Positions 15,790 through 25,605 are shown, numbered from the stretch's first letter. The stretch: DNA of 64,000 nucleotides from Cellulomonas gilvus ATCC 13127 (GCF_000218545.1 NC_015671.1:3162001-3226000), one strand, 5' to 3'. Numbers and translations: made by a program. The notes: generated by a model not told the origin, from the letters alone.

Positions 15790-17675
15790 GCGGCGGGCTT
15801 CTCCCCCACGCGCGAGGCCACGGCGGACGCGAGCGCGGGCCGGGCCGCGCGGGCCTCGGCCAGCGCCGCGGCCCGCTCGAGCACGTCCGTGATCTCGGGG
15901 CCGATGAGTTCGTGCCGGTCCAGCAGCGCGTCGCGCAGCGCCTCGACCAGGTGCCGGTTGCGGGACAGCAGGCGGCGCACCGTGCTGCGCGCGTCGTCCA
16001 GCACCCCCTCGAGCTGTTCGCGCGCCGCGGAGTCCGCCAGCACGCAGCTCACCAGGTCACGGTCGGCCGCCAGGAACGAGACGAGCGAACCCGTCATGCC
16101 CGCCGCACCCACCATCTGCGCCGCCGTGCGCGTGGCCGCCGCGAGGTCGGAGGCGGGCCCGGTCGTCGTCTGCCCGAAGAACAGCTCCTCCGCCACCCAG
16201 CCGCCCATCGAGATCTGCACGAGCGCCTGCAGGTCGTACTGCGAGTGCGTCCACACCTCCTCGCAGTCGCCGTGCGCGAGCAGCCCGAGCGCGTCACCGC
16301 GGCGGATGATCGTCAGCACCTCGAGCGTGCGGTTGGGCGCCACGAGCCACGCGACCGTGGCGTGCCCGGCCTCGTGCGTCGCGATCAGGCGCTGCTCGGC
16401 CTCGGTGTAGCGCACGGGCTGGCCGATCCCCACCATCTCCGTGATGCGCGCCTGCTCCACGTCCTGGAAGGACATCGTGGTCGCACCCCGGCGCAGCGCG
16501 TTGACCAGCGCCTCGTCCAGCAGGTGCTCGATCATCACGGGCGTCCAGCCGTTGGTGGCGGCCGCGATCCGGTCCCGCAGCGCCGGGTCGTCCAGGCCCA
16601 CCTCGTGCGAGCGCCTCGTCAGGAAGTGGTCGACGAGCGCGCGGCGGCCGTGCGCGTCGGGCGTGGAGAACGTCAGGTGCCGGTCGAACCGGCCCGGGCG
16701 CAGCAGCGCCGGGTCGAGGGAGTCGGCGCGGTTGGTCGCCGCGATCAGCAGGATCGGTGCGCGGCCGGGACGGCGCTGCATGATCTGGCGGTGCGCCGGC
16801 AGCAGCAGGTTGATCGCGGCGACCACCCGGTTGTAGAGCTTGTCCACGCCCGTGGGCTCGTCGAACGACTGCATCTGCACCAGGAGCTCGTTGACCACGC
16901 CGCCCGTGCCCTCGGAGATCACCGCGTTCGTCGTCGTGCCCCGCAGGCCGGGCAGCCGCGCGGAGGACGACGACACGCATGCGCTGGCGGCCGACGGCCC
17001 GTACGCGGGTGCGCCCGCGAGCATCCCGCCACGGCGCAGCGCGATCGCGTCGATCTCCTCGATGAAGCCGATCGCGCCGCCCTCGCGGCGGGCCGTGGCG
17101 CGCAGCGCCTTGAAGTAGGAGCGGATCCGGCGCGCGGTCGCGCCGTAGTACATCGACTGGAACGACGTCGCCGAGACGAACAGGAACGGGACCCCCGCCT
17201 CGGCCGCCATGGCCTTGGCGGTCATGGTCTTGCCCGTGCCCGGCAGCCCCTCGAACAGCAGGCCGCGGCGCGGGGTCCCACCCATCTGGTCGGCGAACCG
17301 GCGGTGCGTCTGGAACAGGTCGATCGAGCGCCGCACGTCCTCCTTGACCGGGTCGATGCCGATCACGTCGTCGAGGCGCACGTCCACCTGCTCGGGCCGG
17401 TACGTCAGGTGCGGCGAGCGGGACGTGCCGAACGTGGTCAGCACCACGATCAGGAGCATCGCGACGAAGAACACGACGATCGTCAGCAGGAACGGGTCCA
17501 CGTGCGGCAGACGCGGGAACAGGGGCCACCCCGCGAGCGCCGCGGTGATCACCCACGCCTCGATCGCCAGGACGGCGCCCGCGAGCCGGTACACCCGCCG
17601 GCGCCGCACCCGCTCACGCTCGACCGCGATGTCGTGCGCGCCCTGCCGGATGGGGGACTGCAGCTCCTCGGCCAC
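15786..17675 (-). CDS. Divergent FtsH-like AAA+ membrane metalloprotease (M41)
   Basis: 629 residues from GTG 17675, preceded by GAGAGGAGCGG. Two transmembrane spans (about 31-49 and 61-82) are followed by the AAA+ domain with Walker A GLPGTGKT (143-150). The Walker B-like sequence is IGFIEEIDA (202-210), where FtsH normally has FIDEID. The zinc protease motif HEAGH lies at 434-438. An insertion of about 80 residues, rich in Ser and Ala, lies between Walker B and the second region of homology. The architecture is that of a membrane protein quality-control protease. The altered Walker B suggests a distinct subfamily rather than housekeeping FtsH. Confidence 0.85.
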   Translation of the reverse strand: MAEELQSPIRQGAHDIAVERERVRRRRVYRLAGAVLAIEAWVITAALAGWPLFPRLPHVDPFLLTIVVFFVAMLLIVVLTTFGTSRSPHLTYRPEQVDVRLDDVIGIDPVKEDVRRSIDLFQTHRRFADQMGGTPRRGLLFEGLPGTGKTMTAKAMAAEAGVPFLFVSATSFQSMYYGATARRIRSYFKALRATARREGGAIGFIEEIDAIALRRGGMLAGAPAYGPSAASACVSSSSARLPGLRGTTTNAVISEGTGGVVNELLVQMQSFDEPTGVDKLYNRVVAAINLLLPAHRQIMQRRPGRAPILLIAATNRADSLDPALLRPGRFDRHLTFSTPDAHGRRALVDHFLTRRSHEVGLDDPALRDRIAAATNGWTPVMIEHLLDEALVNALRRGATTMSFQDVEQARITEMVGIGQPVRYTEAEQRLIATHEAGHATVAWLVAPNRTLEVLTIIRRGDALGLLAHGDCEEVWTHSQYDLQALVQISMGGWVAEELFFGQTTTGPASDLAAATRTAAQMVGAAGMTGSLVSFLAADRDLVSCVLADSAAREQLEGVLDDARSTVRRLLSRNRHLVEALRDALLDRHELIGPEITDVLERAAALAEARAARPALASAVASRVGEKPAA

Positions 17676-17745
17676 GGGCCGCTCCTCTCGCCAGGCACGC
17701 GGGCGCGAGGCCGCACGGCGGTGTCCGCTCATCCTGGGACCGGGT

Positions 17746-17776
17746 GTCCGATTCGGCAATATCAGACATATCGGAC
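17746..17776. promoter_or_regulatory. Inverted repeat upstream of AAA+ protease gene
   Basis: GTCCGAT and ATCGGAC flank an AT-rich 17-base centre (ATATCAGACATAT) that is unusual in this GC-rich DNA. It lies about 70-100 bases upstream of the protease start, so a promoter or operator is plausible. Confidence 0.35.
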
Positions 17777-17838
17777 CACCCGTTCGGCGTAACCGCGGCG
17801 CCGCGGCGGCGTCGGGAGGCCTGGACGGCGGGACGCAG

Positions 17839-17879
17839 CAGGGCGCCCGCCGCCCCGGGGTCGGGTGGCGGGCGCCCTG
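17839..17879 (-). terminator. Terminator after the GH127 operon
   Basis: A perfect 13-base stem (arms 17839-17851 and 17867-17879, core GGGCGCCCGCC) lies just downstream of the stop at 17892. Confidence 0.7.
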
Positions 17880-17891
17880 GTGCGGGGCGGG

Positions 17892-20624
17892 TCAGCGGAT
17901 GCGGACGGCACCCGAGGTGCGGCTCGTCGTCGGGAAGCCGGTCTTGCTGCCCGTGACGGTGACCGTGACCTTGTCGCCACGATCGGCGCCGCGCACGGTG
18001 TACGTGCGCGACGTGGCGCCCGTGACCGCGACGCCGTTCACCTTCCACTGGTAGCGCAGCGTGACGGTGCCCGGACCCCACGTGCCGGGGTCCGCGCGCA
18101 GCGTCTTGCCGACCGCGGGCGTGCCGCTGATCGTCACCGCACCGGCCTGCAGCGACCACGTGCGCGCCACCGAGGTGACGGTCACGGTGGTGTAGCCCGC
18201 CCGGGTGCCGGTGACCGCGACGGCGATCTTCTTGCCGACGTGCTTGCTGGTCAGCCGAAGCGTGCTGCCGGTGGCGCCCGTGATGGTCGTGCCGTCCGCG
18301 AGCCACCGATACGTCACGCCCGTGGGTGCGGGCTGCCACGTGCCGAGCCGGGCCGTGAGGGTCGAGCCGACCTTCAGGGTTCCGGCCACGGTGGGCCGGG
18401 GCGCGACGAACGTCGCCCGGGCGACGCGCCCGACTGGTCCGGACATGAGCGAGGCCGTGACGAGCCCGTCGCCGAACCCGGTGGCGCGCACCGTGATCGT
18501 CGCGCCGGCGTGCGCGGGCGTCAGCACCAGGCTCGGTGCGTTGCCGCCGAGCACCGCCGTGCCGTCGGCGTACCACTGGTACGCCAGGCGCACGCCGTCC
18601 GGTCCCCAGCCGGCCGCGGTCGCGGTGAGCCGCCGGCCGACGGTCGGGGTGCCCGTGACGGTCACGGTGCCGGGCTCGACGTGCCGCGGTGCCGGCGTGC
18701 AGTCGGGCACGGCGGCGGTCACGACGAACGACACCACCTGCGCGTCCCCGACGAACGTGTACCCCGTGGCGGGCCGCGCCACGACGGTCACGGTCTGGCC
18801 CGCAGGCACGGCGACCGTGCCCGTGACCGTCGCGCCGCCGATGCGGTACACCACGCCGGTGGTGGCCGGGATCGCGAGCGACCCGTCGACCGCCTCGCCC
18901 TCCACGCACCGCGGGGCGGTGAGCACGGGTGCCGCGGGGGTCACCGCGAGCGGGCCCGTGGCGGCGAGCTCGACCGTGCGGGTCTCCTCCTGGTTGCCCG
19001 CCAGGTCCTGCGAGCGCACGTGCACGTAGACGGGCCGGTCCGCGTCCAGCGAGACGCCGAACGGCTCGTCGTACGTGGCCCACATGACGTTCTCGCTGGA
19101 CTCGGGGTCCGTGCTCGGGCCGTAGGAGAACAGCGTGCGGGACAGGCCCGCGCCGGGCTCGGGGTCCGTGGGCGTGAGCGTGAACGTCGCGGACGTCGCT
19201 CCCCGCACGTGGTCGATGCCGGTGACGGGTGCGCGCGTGTCGATCTTCAGCGCGCGCGTGCCCTCGCCCGTGCGGTCCTCGGTGTCGGTCGCGCGGGCCG
19301 CGACGGTCACCGCACCCTGGGCGTCGACGGTCACGGGCTCCGTGTACGGCTGCCAGTCGCCGTCGCCGATGCGCAGCTCCACGGATTCGACGGGCGCACC
19401 GCCCTCGACCACGCGCACGCTGACCTGCGGTGCCGTGGTGTACCAGCCCGACGAAGCGGGCGCGGAGTCCACGTCGACGACGACCCCGGGGGCCTCCTCG
19501 TCGACCACCGGTGCGATGACCCACACCGTGCACTCGACGGGCGGCGCGAAGCCGGCCACCTCACCCTCGACCACGAACAGCTGCTCGGGTTCCGCGTAGT
19601 CGGCCGGGTCGGCCGCGTCCCAGGTGACGGGCGTGGTCGAGTCGGCGCTGCCGTCCGTGTGCCATGCGGTCACGCTGCGCGCGCACACGGGTGCCACGCC
19701 GGGCGTGGTGATGGTCGTGGTGTGGTCCACCTCATCGACCGGGGACGCCAGGTCGGCGACCACGTGCACGGTCGCCGACAGGTCCACCGTGCCCGCGGTC
19801 CCGACGACCGCCGCGGTCCCGATCTCGCCGACGTCACCGGCGGGCACGGGGTCCCACGTCGCGTCGACGTACGTCAGCGGGCCGTTCTCGGGCAGCACCC
19901 ACACCTCGTCGGGAAGGCTGGGCGCCTGCCCGACGAGCGTGCGCACCGCGACGTCCTCGACCGCGATCGGCGCGTCGGGGTCGACGGGCTCCTCGGGCTC
20001 GGTGCCACCGGTCCCCCACGCCTGCCACTCGGTGGCGGCCACCGCGTAGTACGGGTCGGGCGTGCCGCGCTCCTGCGCGTCCAGGACGATGCGCAGCGCC
20101 GTGGTGGTCACGGGCGTGAACGTCACGGTGTTGGGGCCGAGCACCTGCGCGGTGCCGGTCGCGATCGGGTACGTGGCCACGTCCACGGGCTGGAAGTCGC
20201 CCGCTGCGTCCTTGTACTCCAGGTGCCACGCCGCGGGGCTCAGCACGTTCGCGGAACCGTTGGCGTCGTTCCAGAACCACACCGCGGACCGGCTGACCGT
20301 GACGGGCCACTGCCAGTCGTACTGCGCCCAGTGCTGCGGCTCGAACTGGCCGTACGTGCCCCACACGGAGCCGTGGCCGTCGGGCGTGGCCTCGGTGCCG
20401 TCGTTGAGCGCGGACGCCTTGTTCCAGCCGGGCACGTAGCTCACGGTCGGCTCGGCGATCAGCGCGACGTTGGTCTCGACCACCTCGTCGGCAGCCGCGA
20501 GCGCGGCCGCGGGCACCCCGGTGGCCGCACTCGCCGCCGTCCCGGCCGCGACTCCCGCACCCAGCAGCGTCCCGACGAGCGTGAGGGCGGACAGGCCGGC
20601 GACCAGCCGGCGCCGCGCGCTCAT
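17892..20624 (-). CDS. Large secreted protein with discoidin-like and Ig-like repeats
   Basis: 910 residues with a signal peptide (about 1-34). An F5/8 or CBM32-like N-terminal domain (about 40-200) is followed by a Big_4-like Ig domain (VAVRTLVGQAPSLPDEV...) and further beta domains. Three C-terminal repeats of about 85 residues carry the pattern Y(Q/R)W.(A/V).G....G. No sortase motif is visible. Its ATG overlaps the GH127 stop (ATGA), so the two are co-translated. The layout suggests a carbohydrate-binding partner of the arabinofuranosidase, possibly binding plant or cell-wall arabinan; this is inference. Confidence 0.8.
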   Translation of the reverse strand: MSARRRLVAGLSALTLVGTLLGAGVAAGTAASAATGVPAAALAAADEVVETNVALIAEPTVSYVPGWNKASALNDGTEATPDGHGSVWGTYGQFEPQHWAQYDWQWPVTVSRSAVWFWNDANGSANVLSPAAWHLEYKDAAGDFQPVDVATYPIATGTAQVLGPNTVTFTPVTTTALRIVLDAQERGTPDPYYAVAATEWQAWGTGGTEPEEPVDPDAPIAVEDVAVRTLVGQAPSLPDEVWVLPENGPLTYVDATWDPVPAGDVGEIGTAAVVGTAGTVDLSATVHVVADLASPVDEVDHTTTITTPGVAPVCARSVTAWHTDGSADSTTPVTWDAADPADYAEPEQLFVVEGEVAGFAPPVECTVWVIAPVVDEEAPGVVVDVDSAPASSGWYTTAPQVSVRVVEGGAPVESVELRIGDGDWQPYTEPVTVDAQGAVTVAARATDTEDRTGEGTRALKIDTRAPVTGIDHVRGATSATFTLTPTDPEPGAGLSRTLFSYGPSTDPESSENVMWATYDEPFGVSLDADRPVYVHVRSQDLAGNQEETRTVELAATGPLAVTPAAPVLTAPRCVEGEAVDGSLAIPATTGVVYRIGGATVTGTVAVPAGQTVTVVARPATGYTFVGDAQVVSFVVTAAVPDCTPAPRHVEPGTVTVTGTPTVGRRLTATAAGWGPDGVRLAYQWYADGTAVLGGNAPSLVLTPAHAGATITVRATGFGDGLVTASLMSGPVGRVARATFVAPRPTVAGTLKVGSTLTARLGTWQPAPTGVTYRWLADGTTITGATGSTLRLTSKHVGKKIAVAVTGTRAGYTTVTVTSVARTWSLQAGAVTISGTPAVGKTLRADPGTWGPGTVTLRYQWKVNGVAVTGATSRTYTVRGADRGDKVTVTVTGSKTGFPTTSRTSGAVRIR

Positions 20625-22966
20625 CGGGTCACCGCCGGCCGCGTGAAGGGCGCGCGGGCGACGGCCACGAGCACCTTCTGCCGGTCCCGTGCGCTCATCA
20701 GGCGTTCGGCGACCCAGGCCGCGGACGTCGTCTGCACGCGCTCGAGCAGCTCCTGGCGGTCCGCGAACGGCGCGGCCGACCACACCTCGTCGAGGAAGGA
20801 CGTGCCGTCCGGGCGTGTCGGGTTGGCGGCGCCCGAGTCGACGCCCGCGAACGTGATGCGCTTCTCGGAGCGTTGCACGTACATGTGGTACGCCACGTCC
20901 TGCCCGGAGAACGCAGGCTCGAACCGCTGCGTGCCGATGGTCACGTAGCCCTGCTCGTCGACGTCGACGCCGCGGGACAGCGAGCCGTCCAGGCCCATCC
21001 GGTCGTACAGCGAGACCTGCAGGTACTTGGTCGAGGAGCTCAGCGCGCTGAGCACCACCGGGCCGCGCTGCAGGGACTGGATGTCGGGCCGGTCGATCGT
21101 CGGCTCGGCGCGCAGCGGGAGCGCCAGCGTGATGGTCACCTGGTCACCGGCGGCCCATGTGCGGTCCACCGAGAGGTACGTGCCGGGCGTCGCGGTGCCC
21201 GCGGCGGTGCTCGCCACCGTGGCGCCGTTGACGGCGACGACGAACGACGTCGCCCACGCCGGCACGCGCAGCCGCAGGTCCAGCTCGCCCGCCCCCTCCG
21301 CGATGCGCAGCGTGACCGTCTCGTCGTTCGGGTAGTCGCCCTCCTGCACGATCCGCAGGCCGCGGCTGGTCCAGCGCAGCTCGGACGGGACGTACAGGTT
21401 GACCCACAGCGCCGAGTCGTCGGCGGAGCGGAACCAGATGGAGTCCTGGTACTTGACCGGGCTCTCCAGGCCCGTGCCGCCGCAGCACGTGCCGATGTTC
21501 CCGTTCCCGTACTCCTTCCGGGCCCCGGGCCCCACCGGGAACATGTACAGGTTCTGCGGGCTGGTGGTCGAGGCCTGGTCGCGCTTGCCACCCAGGATGT
21601 GGTTGAGCACCGTGCGCTCGTAGTAGTCCATGTACGCGGGGTCCTGCTGCTCGAAGAACAGCGTCCGCGCGACCTTGAGCATGTTGTAGGCGGCGCACGA
21701 CTCGGCGTTGCGCGGGCCGATGTCCCCGGCCACCGTGTTGGCCGGGCCCCACATCTCGCCCTCGCCCGTGCCACCGTGCGCGTACATCCGGCCGGGCACG
21801 ATCATCCCGAAGAAGTTGCGCGTGGCGGCCGTGTACGTGGCGTCGCCCGTCCAGGCACCCAGCTTGGCGTAGCCGACGAACGTGGGGATGTGCATGTTGG
21901 CGTGCTTGCCGTTGAGCGTGTCGCGGTCCTGCGCGCACGCGGTCACCAGCGAGCGCAGGTCGAACAGCGCGGCCGCGGCCAGGAAGTCGTCACGGTCCGC
22001 CGCGGCGGACAGCGTGTAGAGGTCCACCAGGGCGTCGTTCATGCCGCCGGCCTCACCGCCGATGTAGATGCCCCACATGCGCTCGAGCTGCTCGGGCGTG
22101 CACGCGGACAGCCGTGCGTGCGTCCAGCGCCCGAGCCCCTCGGCCAGCTGCAGCGCGAGCGCGCTTCCGGTGTACCGGTAGGCGTCGATCAGCCCCGCCA
22201 GGATCTTGTGGCACGTGTACCACGGCGCCCAGATCTCGCCGTAGGGCGCGTACGCCTCGAGCGCGCTGAACTGCCACTCGCCGTAGGCCGCCAGGAAACC
22301 CGGGTGGGAGTACTTTCCCGTGGCCGCGAGCGCGGCGCGGCACTCCTCGAGCCCGTCGACGAAGTCGTCGACCTTGTCCAGGATCGCCTGGTCGCCCGTG
22401 GTCGCGTACGCCATGGCGAGCATGGACAGGAAGTGCCCGCCGTAGTGGCCGCGCAGCAGACCGCCGGCCCCGCGCGTGTTCTGCCCCCGCACGTACTCCG
22501 CGGGGCCCCAGCGCTGCTCGTCGGGCGCCGGACCCAGCTCCTCCCAGCCGCCCGGTGCGCTGGCACCCCTCACGTCCAGGTTCGCGTTGCGGCGGAACAC
22601 GACGAGCACGCGGTCCACCGGGTACGCGCGTGCCAGGTCCACCATCTGCTGCTGAGCGCGCGTGAAGACCGACTCGCCCAGCGAGACCTCGGTGAGGTTG
22701 AAGGGCCGGACGGTCCACGACGCGGGGTAGGCCGGGACGTGCTCGGCGGCGGTCGCGGCGTCGCGGGACAGCCGCGGGAGCGCGGCGGCCGCTGCGGGGC
22801 GCGCGCCACCGAACGCCCCGGGGACCGCGCCCGCGAGGCCGACGGCCGCGGTGGCGAGCGCTCCCGCGCGCAGGACCGTGCGACGGCTGAACGGTCGCTG
22901 CGCGAGCGCGGCGCCGGGTGGGCGCGTCTCGCTGCTCGGTGCGGACGGGTGGTGGTGCTGCTCCAT
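20621..22966 (-). CDS. GH127 beta-L-arabinofuranosidase family protein, Tat-exported
   Basis: 781 residues from ATG 22966, preceded by GGGAGAGGG. A Tat signal with SRRTVLRAG ends near residue 60. The GH127 fold is recognised by ESCAAYNMLK (acid residue and zinc cysteine) and by GTCCGGTG, whose paired cysteines act as nucleophile and zinc ligand in characterised enzymes. It is expected to release L-arabinofuranose outside the cell. The next gene, a large Ig-like secreted protein, overlaps by 4 bases. The divergent neighbour at 23203 encodes a cell-wall enzyme. Confidence 0.85.
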   Translation of the reverse strand: MEQHHHPSAPSSETRPPGAALAQRPFSRRTVLRAGALATAAVGLAGAVPGAFGGARPAAAAALPRLSRDAATAAEHVPAYPASWTVRPFNLTEVSLGESVFTRAQQQMVDLARAYPVDRVLVVFRRNANLDVRGASAPGGWEELGPAPDEQRWGPAEYVRGQNTRGAGGLLRGHYGGHFLSMLAMAYATTGDQAILDKVDDFVDGLEECRAALAATGKYSHPGFLAAYGEWQFSALEAYAPYGEIWAPWYTCHKILAGLIDAYRYTGSALALQLAEGLGRWTHARLSACTPEQLERMWGIYIGGEAGGMNDALVDLYTLSAAADRDDFLAAAALFDLRSLVTACAQDRDTLNGKHANMHIPTFVGYAKLGAWTGDATYTAATRNFFGMIVPGRMYAHGGTGEGEMWGPANTVAGDIGPRNAESCAAYNMLKVARTLFFEQQDPAYMDYYERTVLNHILGGKRDQASTTSPQNLYMFPVGPGARKEYGNGNIGTCCGGTGLESPVKYQDSIWFRSADDSALWVNLYVPSELRWTSRGLRIVQEGDYPNDETVTLRIAEGAGELDLRLRVPAWATSFVVAVNGATVASTAAGTATPGTYLSVDRTWAAGDQVTITLALPLRAEPTIDRPDIQSLQRGPVVLSALSSSTKYLQVSLYDRMGLDGSLSRGVDVDEQGYVTIGTQRFEPAFSGQDVAYHMYVQRSEKRITFAGVDSGAANPTRPDGTSFLDEVWSAAPFADRQELLERVQTTSAAWVAERLMSARDRQKVLVAVARAPFTRPAVTR

Positions 22967-23202
22967 GTGCCCTCTCCCTGGTCGACGTTGACCTCGCCGG
23001 GCGGTCGGTGGCAGCCGCCGGCCCAGCACCGCGCCCGGGCATCGGTGCTCGGGAACGGGGTGCGCTGCGAGTCTTCCCCGATGGTCGCGGGCTCGCAATG
23101 GGTTTCGGTCTTTTCGGCGAGGCAATGTGCCCGAGGCACCCGATCGGGGGCGCGCGTGTCCGTGGACCTGCCCCGGGGCACCATGAAGTCAGGAGGAAAG
23201 CC

Positions 23203-24093
23203 ATGAGCCCGCACCGCCTCGTCCGCCACGCCGTGCTCGTCGCTGCGCTCCTGGTCCCGTCGCTGGGCGCGTGCGCCGCGCCGCGACCGGACACGCCGCC
23301 CCCGCCCGTCGTCGTCCGCGCGCCCGTGGCCGTCTCCAAGACGAGCGCGCCGCCGCCCGACGTCCGCGTGGACCTCACCGGACTGGTGACCATCGACCCG
23401 ACGCACGTGGTGCCCGGGCTGCCGGGCCTCGACGGGCTCACCCAGCTCGCCTCCGACGATCCCGCGCTCGGCCGGTGGCGCACCGTCGTCGTGGTGCGGG
23501 ACACCGCCGCCTACGCCACCCCCGGCGGCGGGTCGGCGACGCCCGTGGGCGTGCTGCCCGCGCGCACGTTCCAGGCCCGGACGGTCGTGCCGGTGGTCGA
23601 CGAGCGTCCGGGCTGGCTGCGCGTCATGGTCGCGGCACGCGGCGCGCTGCCGAGCCGGGACGCGACCCGCACCAACGAGCGCACCGCGTGGATCCGCACC
23701 GGTGACACCCAGCCCGCGGGCACCGACTGGCGGATCACCGTCTCCACGGCGCGGCAGACCATGACCGTGGACGACGGCACGGCCGTCACCACCTACCCCG
23801 TGCTCGCCACCGGCAGCCCGTCACGTCCCACACCGCCGCGGCCGCAGTTCGTCGTCGGCACGTTCTGGACCGACCCCGGCTCGACCACGCCGCGGATCAT
23901 CCTGCTGTCCAGCCAGAGCGAGACGATGGACGACTACGACCGCGCGACGGGCACGTCCGCGACCGCGTTCCACACCACCACGCTCGCGTCCCGTGGCGAG
24001 GTCTCCAACGGGTGCATCCGCGTGTCCGACGACGTGCTCGACGTCCTGTGGCGTGCGGTGCCCGCGGGCACGCTCGTGCTGGTGACGCCGTGA
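23203..24093 (+). CDS. L,D-transpeptidase (YkuD) lipoprotein
   Basis: 296 residues from ATG 23203, preceded by AGGAGGAAAG. The signal peptide ends in lipobox LGAC. A Pro-rich linker and an SH3-like middle region come before the C-terminal YkuD domain with HTTT...GEVSNGCIRV, giving the catalytic H, S and C. It forms 3-3 cross-links in peptidoglycan outside the membrane. A perfect hairpin separates it from the convergent thioredoxin gene. Confidence 0.9.
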   Translation: MSPHRLVRHAVLVAALLVPSLGACAAPRPDTPPPPVVVRAPVAVSKTSAPPPDVRVDLTGLVTIDPTHVVPGLPGLDGLTQLASDDPALGRWRTVVVVRDTAAYATPGGGSATPVGVLPARTFQARTVVPVVDERPGWLRVMVAARGALPSRDATRTNERTAWIRTGDTQPAGTDWRITVSTARQTMTVDDGTAVTTYPVLATGSPSRPTPPRPQFVVGTFWTDPGSTTPRIILLSSQSETMDDYDRATGTSATAFHTTTLASRGEVSNGCIRVSDDVLDVLWRAVPAGTLVLVTP

Positions 24094-24095
24094 GC

Positions 24096-24128
24096 CCGCG
24101 CCGGCCGCCCGAGCGACGGCCGGCGCGG
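24096..24128. terminator. Bidirectional terminator
   Basis: A perfect 12-base stem CCGCGCCGGCCG with a 9-base loop lies between the convergent L,D-transpeptidase and DsbA-like genes. Confidence 0.75.
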
Positions 24129-24132
24129 CCCG

Positions 24133-24990
24133 TCAGCCTCGCGCCGCCTCGACGGCCGCCCGCAGAGCACCCGGGACGGTGAAGTTCTCGGTCCAGCGCA
24201 CCCCGTCGATCGTGACGGTGGGCGTCCCGACCTTGCCCTCCTCGTTCGGCGGGATCTGCGACATGCCGGCCGCCGCCCAGCCCGCGAACGTCCGGCCCTG
24301 GTCACCCTGCTCGGTGAACCGGGCCACCACGTCGTCGTCGACACCCACCGACCGCGCCACGTCCGCGATCTCGTCGTCGCTCAGGCCCGGCGTGTTCTCC
24401 TGCGGCTGCGTGCCCTCCGCGAACAGCGCCGAGAGGAACGCGGTGAAGTGCTCGGGGTCCTGATCGGCGATCAGCCCCGCCGCGTTCGCAGCACGCGTCG
24501 AGTACGCCGTCCCGCGGGACAGCTCGTCCAGCGCCGCCACCGGGTGGTAGACGACCGTCACGCCCTCCTGCTGCGCAAGCTCCTCCAGGTCGGCACCGTT
24601 GACCCGGTCGAAGATCCCGCAGTACGGGCACATCGCGTCCAGGTAGACGTGCACGGTCACGCCGTCCTCGGCCGCGACGCCCGCGCCGGCCGCACTCACG
24701 GGCACGCCGCCGTGCACCGGGTCGGCGGCGCGCGGCAGCACCACTCCCCCGACCGTCGGGCGGGCCTCGGGGAACTTCGCCGCGTCCCCCTCCCGCTGCT
24801 GGAGGAACGTCACGACGAGCGCCGTGAGGAGCCCGGTGAGCGCGAGGGCGAGGATCGTCACCGCGGCCACGCGCTGCGACCGGCGCTTGCGCTGCGCGGC
24901 GATGCGGTTCTGCTGGGCCTGCAGCCGCGCCTGCTCGCGGCGTTCGGCGTTGGTCAGGGGCGCGCCGGGGCGCGCGTCGTTCGTGGTCAT
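24133..24990 (-). CDS. DsbA-like membrane-anchored thioredoxin
   Basis: 285 residues. A charged cytoplasmic N-terminus (ERREQARLQAQQNRIAAQRKRR) leads to one transmembrane helix at about 42-63. The periplasmic DsbA-type thioredoxin domain has the redox motif CPYC near residue 122 and the cis-proline region VGTPTVTIDG. It probably acts in extracytoplasmic disulfide exchange, consistent with several Cys-containing exported proteins nearby. Confidence 0.85.
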   Translation of the reverse strand: MTTNDARPGAPLTNAERREQARLQAQQNRIAAQRKRRSQRVAAVTILALALTGLLTALVVTFLQQREGDAAKFPEARPTVGGVVLPRAADPVHGGVPVSAAGAGVAAEDGVTVHVYLDAMCPYCGIFDRVNGADLEELAQQEGVTVVYHPVAALDELSRGTAYSTRAANAAGLIADQDPEHFTAFLSALFAEGTQPQENTPGLSDDEIADVARSVGVDDDVVARFTEQGDQGRTFAGWAAAGMSQIPPNEEGKVGTPTVTIDGVRWTENFTVPGALRAAVEAARG

Positions 24991-25032
24991 GGTCGGTTGC
25001 TCCGTCGGTCGTCGGTGGGGATGGGTCGCGGC

Positions 25033-25488
25033 TCACACGAGCCGCGGCGGCCCCCTGTACGACCACGCGCTCGCATGCCCCGCACCCCGCGCCGACGACG
25101 CGCGGAACGTCGCGGGCACCCGCGTGCCCACGCGCGGCGTCCACGCCGCACCCGTCCCGACGACGAGCCGCGCCAGCAGTCCCCGCACCGCCGCGACCAG
25201 CGGCGAGACGGCGCGCGCCACGGCCGGGACCGCCGGCGCCAGCAGGAAGGGCACGCCCAGCAGCGGCAGCACCGCGACCGCGATGAGCACCGCCGCCCGC
25301 GCACCCGTGGAACCGCCGCCACGCTCGTCGACGCAGCCCGTGACCTGCGCCGCGGTGCTCAGGTGCAGCTCGAGCGCCGTGCGCCAGCCGACCGGCACGC
25401 AGGTCTCGGCCACCGCACGCCCCTGTGCGAGCACCGTCGCCCACACCAGGGCGACGGTGACCACCAGGGCCCGGCCGCGTCCCGCCAC
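25033..25488 (-). CDS. Exported or membrane protein of unknown function
   Basis: About 151 residues from GTG 25488. A signal peptide ending near AVAETC, two cysteines (ETC and TGC) and a hydrophobic segment at about 65-95 (VLIAVAVLPLLGVPFLLAPAV) are visible. It lies 42 bases upstream of the DsbA-like gene on the same strand, so it may be a substrate or partner; the function is unknown. The start is tentative, since the frame stays open far upstream. Confidence 0.5.
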   Translation of the reverse strand: MAGRGRALVVTVALVWATVLAQGRAVAETCVPVGWRTALELHLSTAAQVTGCVDERGGGSTGARAAVLIAVAVLPLLGVPFLLAPAVPAVARAVSPLVAAVRGLLARLVVGTGAAWTPRVGTRVPATFRASSARGAGHASAWSYRGPPRLV

Positions 25489-25605
25489 GTCGGCGAGCCT
25501 AGACCTCCGGGATGTCACCCGTCCGGGACGGGTCGGCCACCCCCTGAGCGCCGAACGCTGCGCCGCGTCCCCGACGCAGGCGGATGTCACGACACGGATG
25601 TGCGG

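Noticed and set aside
17865-20948. Plus-strand frame of over 1000 codons opposite the Ig-like protein
   Set aside because: Low-complexity shadow of a real secreted protein gene.
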